From assembly GCA_033064195.1 (NCBI GenBank), contig JARBJD010000111.1:124001-188000 (forward strand): a stretch of DNA of 64,000 nucleotides, read 5' to 3'. Position 1 is the first letter of the stretch. Each line of letters begins with the position of its first letter. The position numbers and the translations under genes are program-made. The notes under the pieces were generated by a model. The model saw only the letters and a list, made by a program, of their open reading frames with translations, was not told the origin of the DNA and made no database searches. This DNA is from Blattamonas nauphoetae (taxonomy: Eukaryota; Preaxostyla; Oxymonadida). Shown here one piece after another: positions 47,272-58,752 of the stretch.

Positions 47272-49520
47272 CTACCGAAGTGGAGGAACAGACAAAACAT
47301 AGTCATCTTCACGCATCACACGAGACTGAGTAAAAGGAGACTGGTGTGAGAAGTCTGCGGGAAGCATGTGTTGAATGAACGACGTCCGATTGACTCGTTT
47401 TGGGGTGTGGACGCTCCGGCTCAAATTCCCGTCGTTCACTTCAACTGTGCCCACCACACCCCGCAGTGCTCCGCCTTCGTGTGCTTTGAACAATTTCCAC
47501 TTCCGGATGGCTCCGTCGGAAGAATAGCTGACGAGCTCGCTTCCATCCGGCGAGAGGGCGAGGTGGAGTGGCCGCGACAGATGGCCCTGCAGCTCGCGCA
47601 CAAAACGGAGGCGAAGAGACGATCCGTTTTGAGTTGGAGGCGGTCCTGGTATGTGTTGTGTGCGAATGTGGTGTGGTGATTGGCGAGCCGGCGTTGTGAC
47701 AGAAGGTGTGTAGAGTGTTTGTGAAGAGTGATTCTGGTTTTGAGGGGAAGGATTGTGTGGAGACGACACTGATTGTGAGGTCAGCGTCAGGTTGTTCCAA
47801 AAGTTTGTGTAGTCTGTCTCTGGTTTCTGAACAGACGTCCGTCGTGGGATCCAGGGAGAGGGAAAGGGGAGATCCCGCGTTGGAGTGGAAGCAAAGGATG
47901 TGCGGAGAACGGTGGAAGGAAGTGGAGTGGAGACCTGAGGAGACAATGAGTCGGAGTCAGGATGGACATTCCATGTCTCGTCCTCAACGACAATCGGTGG
48001 GGTCTGGAGTGGGTGATTCACTTGGTTGTCGAGTTGCTCTGAAGCGGAATCCGAATCCAATTCTGAGTCATCGTCGAGAGTTACTGGAGCATCAAACAGA
48101 CTAAAGGGGTTGTCCACTGCTGGGTCATCCACATCATCGTCGTCACGAACACCGTCAGCGATGTTTGGATCAGTGTTCATCTCGACCTGCCAGCAGAGGA
48201 GTGAGAATCTGTTGAACCCGTGCGAACTGACGATCTCAGATCCACTCTGACTCCAAAGGAGAGTACAGACTTGCGTGGCTGTATCGACCTCGTCCAACAG
48301 GACAGCTGAGTTCGTCTGGTTCTGATTGGGATGGGTTGGAGTCATCTGTTCCGAGTTGGGGTTCAGTCGCCAGAGGCAGATCCGCCGATCGGTCGCCCCG
48401 CCGCCAGTTGCGATGAGGAGAGGATCGATCGGCGAGAAAGAAAGGGCCCTGACAGCACTGTGGTGGTGTTCAATGCGGATGATTGGAGCATCTAAAATCG
48501 GAAACAGAATCAATGAGGAGAGATAATGCACACAATCTGTTCGCTCTTGATCGCCGTCCATGAACCCGCGCATGTCCCAAATGAACACAATGTTTTCATT
48601 TCCTCCTGACGCCAATAGCGTTCGTTCGCAGTTCCACGACAGTCCACACACAACATCGACGTGCTGCAGGAGACTGCCGACGAGAGTGGCTGGGACGGTG
48701 GCCGCGTTGTGGATGAGAATCGACCCGTCCGTCGAAGCAGTTGCAACGAGGTGGTTGTCGATGTTGTCAGCGGTGATTGATCCAGCAGAGACAGGTCCAG
48801 CCCAGCTGGAACAGGTGATCTTCCCAGGATGGGGGATGAGAGTGTTCAGAACTGAAAATGTGAAGGAACGAGAACGAAACTGGATCCATCATTCGAGTCA
48901 ACAACTGTCAATGAGCCGTCGCTTGCCCCCACCACAATATTCGACCCATTTGGAGAAAAAGAGACGCTGGTGAGAGTGACCACATTGTTTGCATAGGTTG
49001 TCATGTTCTGCATGGCTGGATGGCGGACAGTGACTTCCGAGTTGTACCGAAATATGACGTGTGGGTCTTCATTGCGAGGGAGAGATCCACCACGTGGTGT
49101 TTGAGGAGGAAGATGAGGAAAAGGTCTGTTGACTGCAACATATAAGCTCTGTGAGAGAGCAAATGCAATTTGGTCATGTTGACCCCTAACAGAATGAAAG
49201 AGATAAGAATATGTTTAAAAAATGGCAAACCAATCCAGAATAGATGAATAATAGTCATCATCAGTGGGAGTTGTCACAAGTAAGACCTCAGATTCAACAT
49301 TTTGAAGATGAGGCATGAAGCCAGTTGAAGTCTTTGACATTGTTGGGAGAAAGAAGTGAGTGTGAGATTTTGGTGTGAGTCTATGTGATTTTGGTGTTAA
49401 GATTTGATCATTAACACGATCTAATCGTTTTGGGGTTGTTGAAAGAATATGATCAAATTGCGTCTCAAAATCTAATTGTTGAGATGAATCATCATTTGAA
49501 AAGAATAGATTGTCTTCCAT
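47272..49520 (-). CDS. CDC20/Cdh1 (fizzy)-family APC/C coactivator with large insert
   Basis: Four exons (49520-49231, 49185-48881, 48851-48534, 48491-47272), introns of 45, 29 and 42 nt, 710 aa. Fizzy landmarks: TTPTDDDYYSSILDW (family DDFYLNLLDW), MCGLSWNCERTLLASGGNEN, IFIWD-type strands, HHHSAVRALSFSPIDPLLIA, TGGGATDRRICLWRLN, and DTATQVCTLLWSQSGSEIVS followed by SHGF. The final blade is LALSPDGSELVSYSSDGAIR. About 170 low-complexity residues (Asp/Ser/Pro-rich) are inserted between the SHGF segment and the last blade. The C-box (usually DRFIP) is reduced to TGFMP, and the usual C-terminal Ile-Arg tail is Leu-Arg. In other species the protein activates the anaphase-promoting complex and selects substrates. 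Confidence 0.8.
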
Positions 49521-49892
49521 TCTACGAAAATATGAAGATGTAGACAGAGGTTTCTCGTTTTTAAAGAAGATTTTTATGCGACCCACTTTTTGATGATTTT
49601 TGCCTCGTTTCAACAACAAAACCCTGTGAAACAATGGAAATGACAATAGTATTGACTCTGAATATCGATTGAGTTCTCAAGATTGTTAGGATCAAGTCAA
49701 GGGAAAGAAACGTATCGATCCTCTCGTGGACATTGATCGGATTCCTCGTTTGCCAGATGTGGCGCTGAGAATGAATGTACTCACTCAGAGAATAACAATG
49801 AGTCTGAGAGGGGAGAGAAGGTCGTTTGATGAGGGAAGCAAGAATCCGTATTGTGACAGGTGCATGTTGTGTTGAAAGATGTGAAGAGACGT
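49521..49892. other. Intergenic, nothing recognised
   Basis: 372 bases upstream of the fizzy-like gene and downstream of the coiled-coil gene (both minus strand). AT-rich; short frames only. Confidence 0.4.
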
Positions 49893-52800
49893 TCAGAACG
49901 TTGAGAGTGCCTGGTTAAGCATCCGCATCTTATCTTGGATGGTTTTATTTTCCTTTTTGACTGTCTCATTCTCTCGGAGGATCTCCTTCATCTCGTCTTC
50001 CAGAAAGAGGTACTGACAACCATGTGAGGGAGAGGAAGTTAACCTTTGATTTCTCTTCTTTGAGCATTTCGTCCTTTTCGTTCAGTGCCCATCGCAGTTG
50101 TTGGATGGATTCTTCGATTTCCTGCACCTTCCCATGCAGAACATCAAGTTGAGCATCCTTCTCCTTGACGCGTTCTTCTTCTCGCTTGGTCGCTGCTTCG
50201 GCTTGTCCCTTCTGTTTCACAACGTTTTGGTAGTCGCTTTGAAGTTTGGACACCTACACAGAAAGAAGGAGAAAAAACGCTGAAGAAAGATTAAGAGTGA
50301 AGACTTCCTTTTGGACAAGTTCGATCGTTTCGTCCTTTGTCTTGAGATCCTCTTCGAGCTCATCAATGTGTGCATCGGTATCGATTCTTTCCTGGTTGAG
50401 CTCGTCAACCGTGGTTTGGAGATCAGCAATGATCTGAAAAGTTAACTTGGATGAAACCATACATCTTCCTTTGTCGACAGAGCTTCTGTCAGATCTCGAA
50501 TCCTCTCCATCATCAAATTAACTCGGCCCTCTCGCTCTGTGATCTCATGCTCACGTTCCTCCCACTTCTGCTGTGTTGATTTTTCGGCCTGTCGCAATTT
50601 TGAGGCCTCCTCAGCTTGGCCCGCAAGGAGAACGTCTTTCATTTTGATCTCCGCTTGGGTCTCAGCAAGCTGCTTCTGGACGGCCTGCAGTTGGAGTTCC
50701 AGTGTCTGCTGTCTCTGAACCGTTTCTTCCTTTTCTCGAAGTGCATCATCCCTCTCCTTTTCAACTCGTTCCTTCTCTCGTGCCCGAATGCCCAGTTCGT
50801 ATTCCAGATCGAGTCTGCTTTGTTCGACTTGTGACAAATTCCGCATCTTTTCTTTCATCGCATCCAGCTTTTCTTTGGTCTCGTTCTCAAGAAGTCTAAA
50901 ATTCTCCTCTTGCTCGAGCAGTTTGCTTTGAAGCTCATCATTTTTCCATTCTGCTTCCAACCGACGTTTTTCTGCTTCTTCTGCAATCTGCTCAAAATCA
51001 TGTTTGTTCTGCTGTAAATCCCGAGAGAGTTGGGTGGATGAGTCGGTGAGAGATTGAATTCTTTCCTGATCGAGTTCGGCCCTTGCCTTCCACTGTTTTT
51101 CTTTGTCAACCCAACTCTGAAGGAGCTGAAAAAGAGAGAAAAGCAAAAGGAGAGTGATTTTGATCAAAAGAAAAAAGAACAGTGCAGACATCTTTGATTT
51201 CATCCATTTCTTGCTCCATCAGTTCAAGTTCACGCTCAAGTTGCTGCTTTTCTCGTTCAAGTCTCTGGTTTTCTGCAATCACTTTTTCGGTTTCAGCTTC
51301 TCTCTTGAGAAGAAGAGCATTTCGTTCTTCCTCCCGTTCTGATGAGCGTTGCTCCTGAATTAATTGCAGAGCATCGGCAGCCTTCTCAATTTGGGCAAAA
51401 GTTGCGATGTTCAATCCGTTCAGTGCTTCGAGGGCATCGCTCCCTCTCCCATTCTTCATCTTCGCCTTTCTCTCTGTCCAATCTGACTCAAACCTTGTCT
51501 CGATTCCATCAACAAGAGAGATTGATCTTTCGAGTCTTTCGGGATCGTTCGTTGTGTTTGTGTCCTTCAGTTTCCGTCTCCCTTCGCACACACGACTCAC
51601 AATCGAACGAGCTCGTCTGTCTATCTCTCCAAGCACGTCAGAGGATTGTTTCACTGCATTCTGAAGGAACTGCATGTCTTGTTGTTTGTTTTCAATTGCT
51701 TTCTCCATGTCGATGAGACTCTGTTGAGATTTTGTCTGTTGAAGAGATGAATCACCTAAAAAAATGGACAAACAATCAGCTGTTCCTTCATTTTCCGAAT
51801 CGCTCGGCGCTGTTGGTCGATTTGTTTCTGGGCTTGGAGTTCAACTTGTTCGAGATGCTCTCTCCTGAACGATTTAGAAAAAGAAGTCTCGTACTGTTGC
51901 TTTTCCGTTTCCTTTCGGATCTGTTCGTTCTCTGAGAAGTGCTGTTGAAGTGATTTGAGTTGGTGTTGGAGGCGATCTCGCTCGTCCCGGAGTTGACTTG
52001 TTAGAGTCTTTGGAATCATCGTAAGAAGTGTGGAAAATATACCTCTTGTTCGTGTTTCTGTTGATTCACATTGTCGAGTTCCGCTTCAAGTTGTTTGATG
52101 GTTTCCTGATATTGGTCAGCCTTTGCCTGCAGATCAATCTCAGACTGGCTCTGCTGAGGGTCAGGCCGCTTAGAGGGGGAGAGCACCGAGAAAGGACTGA
52201 ATGGTGATGAAGCAGCTGTGAAGAGAACATGCGGTTGGATCGTTTGTTGGAAGGCTGTGCGGAACGGAGACGTCTGAGACTGAAGGAGAGGAGGAGAGGA
52301 GAGGGCGGGAGTGGCTCGATGAATCTTGACGTGCACCTCCGACGACGACGAAGCAGTGGAAGTTGATGATGAATCGCTTGGACTATGCGATGATGAATGT
52401 CGGTGTCTGTGACGTGAGCGATGCTTTGAACGACTTTTGTGATGAGGTCTTCGACGATGGTGTGAGTGTCTTGGTGGTGTCCTGTGTGCGTAGGGTTTCT
52501 CGAGAGATGGGTCCGAAATGGGAACAATTGGAAGGGGCGGTGAAAGTGGTTTTGATTCTTTTCTCTCCGGTGATTCCGCTGCTGGAGTTTGTTGTTTCGG
52601 CACAGAGTCAAAATGGTTGTGGCGATCTTTTGGGGAGAGATTTCTTGGAGAATGTGCCGACTGTTCAACAAACTCTGCAATTGAAGTAAAATCCATCGGA
52701 GGAGAAGAGATGGTTGGTTTGAAATGAGGTTTGAATTTTTTCTGTTGAACGTGAGGTGAATGACTTGTTCGCAAGATTGGTGAGAGAATTTGTGCTTTAG

Positions 52801-53093
52801 GTGGAGTTTTTCTTGGAGATTTTTGTGGAATCTTCTTTGATGATGGTTTCTTTCGGATTTCATGTTTTTGTTGGCCGTACGTAAGTTGCTGAGATTTACT
52901 TGGCATCCCAAGGGGAAAATTAGATTCACTATCCGGATGTTGAGGAGGAATGTCTTTTACATTGGGATTTAAACGTCTAGAACAACGTAAGGAATGAAGA
53001 AAAGAAAATGAATGGAGGTGATCCACACTGAAGAAATCCGGCAACTCTCGAAATCCCAATGCTCTTATCTAAGTGATTTGGATTGTCTGTCAT
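49893..53093 (-). CDS. Coiled-coil protein with basic His/Arg/Ser-rich N-terminal region
   Basis: Eight exons (53093-53029, 52976-52043, 52007-51774, 51735-51190, 51125-50463, 50433-50305, 50253-50044, 50012-49893), introns of 52, 35, 38, 64, 29, 51 and 31 nt, 966 aa. All but the first junction are phase 0. The first 330 residues are disordered: Pro/Ser/Lys-rich with an HRHRHSSSHSPSDSSS stretch like SR-type sequences. From about residue 315 to the end the chain is nearly continuous heptad coiled coil (for example REKERVEKERDDALREKEET). No motor, kinase or membrane domain is present. It could be a cytoskeletal or centrosomal/basal-body scaffold, but no family is recognised. Confidence 0.75.
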
Positions 53094-53593
53094 CTAGGGA
53101 GCGAGTTTAAACTCGTATGAAGCTTCAAGAAATGTGAAATGTTCTTGTGGGTCGTGAAAGCCTATCACTCAAGAAAATGCTTTCAAATGGGAATATTTTT
53201 CCTGTTTGTGTGATTGATTGTTGGGTCCATGTATGATTTGATAGGATAAGGTGCTATTTAGAGAGCAAACGAAGTGGGGAAATAACTTGAAAAGTGAAGT
53301 GAGAAGAGGCTGGTGAAGAACAAAAAGGAAGATCTAAAAATGTGGACTTGCTGTGAGGATTTCTGGAGAGTGTCAAGATCTCGGGACGATGGTTCACAGG
53401 CTTGGTGAGGAATAAATGTGTGAGTGATTTGAATAGAGACAGGAAGAGAGCTGGTCTGACGAAGAGAGATCATTAAATGATTTCAGGCACCTTCTTCATT
53501 GGAGGGTGACCCAGGGAAACTGAAAGTGGACCCATCTTTCTTTAGTCTTTCACGAGCTTCCGTCAAGATTTCTAGTTTGGGCCTTCCAAGTTC
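53094..53593. other. Divergent intergenic region with an unassigned frame
   Basis: 500 bases between the divergent starts of the coiled-coil and TmcB-like genes. On the minus strand about 53483-53670 reads IYIFIERSHELGRPKLEILT followed by EARERLKKDGSTFSFPGSP and a TGA at 53483-53485. The opposite strand in the same place also reads open. Neither has an in-frame ATG or a splice partner I can support. Confidence 0.3.
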
Positions 53594-56500
53594 ATGGGAA
53601 CGCTCGATGAAGATGTAGATGATACGCAAAAGGACATACCGTACTCAGGACTTGATCGAGCTTTGTTCGGGACACTTTTTGCAATGTGTAAGGTCTGAAT
53701 TCAATCTTGAATCATTGAAGCTCTCTATTTTCTTGTAGGGTGACGATATCTCATCTGATGAAAGCTGGGTTGACTGGGGTCCTCTTATCTTTGAATTTCT
53801 TCAGTGTATTGGGTTGCCGATCCAGGAAATCTGGCAATGGCCAATGGGACCGACCATGCCGTTCATCATGGAGATTCTAGACATGATGGATTTTCAATTC
53901 TTTACTGCGACACCGGCCATGTCCTATGCTCTTATCACAGTCCTTTCTACTGTCATATTAAGTTCAATTTTCGTGTTTATAGCTCTTCTTTTCGTCTTCA
54001 AAAATGGAGACTCCCAAGTTCCTCTATTCCTCGTTCGTCTGCTCCGTCTTGTGACGAATGCTTGTGTTACATGGGGTTACCAGCCGTTTATCACCATTAT
54101 TTTTATGATCGTCGATTGCCATTGGGTGGATGGAGTCGGTTACACCGATGTCCATCCGGAAGTACTTTGTTGGTCGGGACCGCAATTAGCTTTCAATATA
54201 CTTGCACTTATAACACTTGCGGCCTTCATTCCATTCACCCAATTTATCATTCTCTTCCTCTACGACTTCGACTGTAAACACGACATCCTCCTCTCAGCAT
54301 ATTCAGGGCGATATGAGTTCATCGAAATGCTTTTCAAGTGTGTTATTACCGCACAATCACAATGGGTTTCAACCTATACTCATTTTCGGTGTCTGACATG
54401 CATAGCTGGGTTTGGATATCTGATGTTCTACATCATGTGGATGCAACCTTATCACAGCCTCCACTCAAATGTTTGGGCATCTGCACAATATGTTCCAACT
54501 GTTACATCGTCAGTCTATGCATGGATCTCAGTATTTACGGAGGGATCCAACGACATGGTTATCGCCTTCTTCTGGACGACGTTCTTCTTCTTTTGCATTT
54601 TTGGAACGTGGGTTCTTGCACTATATTCTCGTCAGATCTATCTTTCCCGCGTGGCAATCACGTATGACTTTAAGATCCCAGTCAAACCAGGAATCAACTT
54701 CAAAGGAAAGGAAAAGCCGTTCTACGCTGAGGTTGAGAATGTTCATTATTCTCGCGTTCGAGGCTTTGTGCATGAAAGAGCCAAACCTCGTTCGTCCCAG
54801 TTGGCATCTGCCCGTCCCCGAGGTGGAAACAACATCGATCCTCTCCTCTCTCCGATGACGCGAGAGTGGGTCCTCGATTCCCCGCCTCCACTCGAGTTTG
54901 CCGACTCCGGATTTAGCTCCCCAAACTACAATTTCTCGCCTGATGACAGTACTCTCGCAACCCCCGTGCAAAGAAGCGCGTCCATCCCTTATCAGATCCC
55001 CAAGCTCAAACACGTCTCCCACATCGACCAAGCCATCCGCTTCTTGTGGAACAAAGACGTTCGGAAACGGAAGGAATACATCCACTTTGCCGATGCTGTG
55101 TACAAATCCGGATTCTCTCGCTTCCCTCGCCACCCCGGCCTGCACATCCACTACGCCCTCTTCCTGACGCACTACAAGAAGGACTGGGAGGGGTGCATGC
55201 GGCACATGAAGATCGCTTTCAAGTTGGGGGCCACCATCGACAACAGGTGGATCATCTTTTTCATGGACAAGGTGTACGAGCAGGAGAATGCTGGTGCTGA
55301 TCTCAAATCTGCCGATGTAATGAGTCTCTTCCGCTACAAGAATCATCTCTACCAAGCCGAACTGAATCAGAGAGAGGCGAAGGAGAAGTTCACGGCTGTC
55401 CTGTCTCTCCTGGAGACCAAAGACGACGATGTCGGAACGATTTCGAATCTTCTCGATGAGCTGATTGATAACGAAAAGGAGTCCGAGTCTCATTACAAAG
55501 CTCTCCTCCAGACACATCCTTTCTCTATTCCTGCTCTGCGTGGATATGCAAACCTTCTCACCGATATTTTCCGAAACGATGCTGAAGCACAGCTTCTCTA
55601 CGACAGAGCCAACGAAATCGAAAGTGAAATGATTCGACTTGATCCACGCGGGTATCGTCCCCAAGGAAGAAAGAAGGGGACTAAAAATGATCTCGGAGCG
55701 CGAAAAGCGAAAACATCGGGTGAAGAAGAACAAAAGGCCAAGACCGATCGTTGGATTTACGTTCTGAAATATGGGGCACCGGCCACTGTTGTCATCTTCC
55801 TTGGGCTGGGGGTCTGGGTGTTCTTGCTTGGGTTGGACAACATCTCTGACATCTCGAACAACATCAGCATCATACGAGATATGGCCGGTGCGGAAACACT
55901 CGTGAATGAACTGGCCTGGTACGCGAAACTGTTTGAGATTTACTATTTCCATCGGGGGACTTTGGACGCAGCAGTTTATCCGACGTACGCAGAAACAGTT
56001 CAGGCCCTCAAAGACAAGTCAAGGGAGTTGCATTCGATCACAATCAACGGGGTCTTCCGTCAGTCCACCGAGTTCGTCACGTGGTACGACACGCACCTCA
56101 CCAACTTCATCACAATCTTCGACGAGAGTGTTCTGAAATTCCAGTACGACTCCCAGCAAAGTCTCATCTACTCGACCAACGGGTATGCCACGGAACTGTA
56201 TCAGCTTGCTGGCTTGACTGGCGATATTAAGGACGCCACTGTCCGCGACATCCTCACGCAGACGTTCATGAACGGGCCCACATCGATCGACCAATCTTTC
56301 AAAGAACAGATCACGCAACTTGTGCAGACACTCTCAAAGCAGAACTCGCGGTCGCTTTATCTGACCATTGTGATCGATACCATCGGGTTGATCTTGACTC
56401 TGGGAATTGTTTCGTCGGTCATCATCCTCCTCTCCAGACTCAACAAACAACGAAACGATGCACTCTCTCTTTTGATCTCGATCAAGCCAGAAGTTCGAAG

Positions 56501-58610
56501 CGGTATTCAAACACGTCTGAAGAATGCGATCGAGTTGGAGTCGGAAGGACAAAGGGCATACAACATGAAACGACGATGGCAACAGAAACTGTTGCTAAAG
56601 AGGAAATACACAGACCAGCTTGGAGGAAAGGGCAATTTTTCTTTTATCAGGCAGGGCACAAGAGGAAGACTGAGCCATGCTACACTCCCTTCATTGCCCC
56701 GATTGACGTCGTCAACTGGTGTGATTCCATCCTTTGGGTTTGAGGGCGGGTTTCAATCGCCGTCGTTCGGGCGTCTTCCGTCTCTCGGGGCTCTCCCGAA
56801 GTTGGCCCTTCCGGATCCTCTCCACTTTGCAACTCCCAAAGACGACGAACCTCCATCATCTCGCCTCCGTCGTCACTTTTCAAAGGCATTTTCTCAAACC
56901 AGAATGAGTTCGTCGCATGACTCGCCTCTCCCTTCTGCATCTGGGAATCCAAATCGATTCCTACCAGCCTCAGTACATCACGATGCATCATCGTCGCCCC
57001 TTGTCTCATCATCGCCACTTGTCTCGTCGTCACCCCTTGTCCGAAAAGCAACCACAATCAGACCATTTCAAGCTCCAGCCCCGCTCCGGACGGCGATGGA
57101 GCAGGAGGCTGATTCGTCAGAAGAAGACAATGCAAAATCTGAAGACCCCCCACCAGATCCTGTCCCTGTGACAAAAGCAGAGACAGAAGAAGAAAGAACA
57201 ATCGCATCTCAGCCCAAATTGAGCCTTCCATCGGTTCACAAAAAAAGAGTCCCCATTCATTTTCAAAATGCTGTACCGGCCTCCTTGATCGGATCGACTG
57301 TGATGGCATTCATCCTCGTCTTCTTTTTTCTACAATTTCCAGTTGTCACTGTATTCTCAACATCTCTCATCATCAATCCTTGGCCTGTGCGCGTCGGACT
57401 CTCAGGAATCCGCGCAGCGAGCATACAACTCTTCCCATTCCTCGCGCTGCAGGTGATGTTTCCTTCTGCAGGTGTTCTCAACTCGTCGTACGAACTCCGT
57501 TCATCGCCTGGCTGGACGGGACTCGAACACATGTCGTCGGATCAAAACGAAGTTCTGAAGATCTTTGCGTCGTTCCAAGATTACACGTCTCATCTCCACA
57601 GTCTCTGCCGCTTTGGAGAAATGCCGTCAATCGGCGACTCTGTCATCGATCCCGTCGTTGTGTACGACATGCTGACCGTCAAAGCTGTCCGCACTCTTCT
57701 TTTCTCGCCTGACACTTGCTTCCTCAAAGACAAGACCATCTGCACAGAAAAACCGAACCGAATGCCCACCACTGGAGTTGCAAGTGGAGCCAATCTGTAT
57801 GGAGTGGAGGGGATGGTTCAGCTTCTCTTTCGAGCAGCATGGCAATTCTCGCTTTTCGATTCAAACACAACTGACGCATCCACCATCGATCCTCACTCGA
57901 CGTCTGCCGTGTACATCAGCACCGCGCTCCGATACGATCTCAAAGACGGGTTGGCCCAAATCACGACGGACATCACTCAAGAAGCCGACCAACTTGCGAC
58001 GATTTTGAAGATCCTCACGATTGTCATGTCGGTCGTCGACTTCTTGGTGATTGTGGGCATCTTCGTCTACCTGATGGTGAAGGTCCAGTCCCAACTCAGC
58101 CATGTGACGTTCAAAACGCAGCGGATCCAGGAGCTCATTCCGTTGGAAGAGACGATGGCAATCCGCTGGTCGAGACTGTTCAACATTGGTGACCAGAAGA
58201 AAGACGGGACTCATCGAATGGTGATTGACGCTGCTGCTGATCTGCTTCGTCAATTGATCAAAAACGAAGAGAAGCAGGTTCCACAACAAGTACAAGTTGT
58301 CCGCGCTATTCTCGAAAGACACTACAAAGAAGAAAGCCGCCTTCTCACACAGCTTGCCTTTCCTGAAGCTGCAGAACTCACTGCTCGCCTGAAAGACCAC
58401 TGCAAGCAATTCCAACATCTAGCGAACATGTACGAAAAGGGATACGAAGTCACATACGCCATGTACACTCTCTTCAATCATTTCATCGACATTCACATCT
58501 TGGAAGAGGAACAGATAGTTATGGAGTGGGAGAAGAAGTTGAGAAAGAAGGCCGAGGCAGCTGATGAGAACCAAGAAGACAAGGAAAACGAGGAGAATGC
58601 GGAATCTTAG
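53594..58610 (+). CDS. TmcB-like polytopic membrane protein with C-terminal hemerythrin domain
   Basis: Two exons (53594-53692, 53739-58610) with a 46-nt intron, 1,656 aa. The N-terminal 290 residues hold several membrane helices (MSYALITVLSTVILSSIFVF and others). A cytosolic region near 430-660 has TmcB/TmcC-type TPR-like repeats (FADAVYKSGFSRFPRHPGLH, IHYALFLTHYKKDWEGCMRH). Further membrane helices lie near residues 705-735, 902-930, 1214-1235 and 1456-1480, separated by two probable extracellular domains. Residues about 1505-1635 read as a hemerythrin: IRWSRLFNIGDQKKDGTHRM, LERHYKEESRLL, LKDHCKQF, HFIDIHILEEE. Most diiron ligands fit (H, HxxxE, H, H and a carboxylate five residues on); one His (usual HxxxH first position) is Arg. 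The order suggests a membrane sensor of O2 or redox state, by inference. A SSPLVS-type 6-aa repeat occurs near 56990-57045. Confidence 0.8.
56990..57045 (+). repeat. 18-nt coding tandem repeat
   Basis: Three imperfect copies of an 18-base unit encode SSSPLV-like hexapeptides in the linker of the TmcB-like protein. Third positions differ between copies, so the repeat is not very recent. Confidence 0.6.
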
Positions 58611-58752
58611 AGTTCTTTCTTTTTTTTTCTTTTTCGATCATCTTTATTATCGGTCTTTGCAATCCATCTTTATTTCTTTTTCTTCTTCTCGCGATTGTAT
58701 TTCTTTATTATGATGGTTAGATCTAAACTACCGGTGAAATATCACTCCTTAA

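Noticed and set aside
51756-51773. Apparent 18-nt intron in the coiled-coil gene
   Set aside because: It breaks phase. Using the same donor with the acceptor at 51736 gives a 38-nt intron that keeps the coiled coil in frame.
54621-55952. 443-codon open frame on the minus strand
   Set aside because: It is antisense to the TmcB-like coding exon, has no recognisable domain, and its openness follows from codon bias of the real gene.
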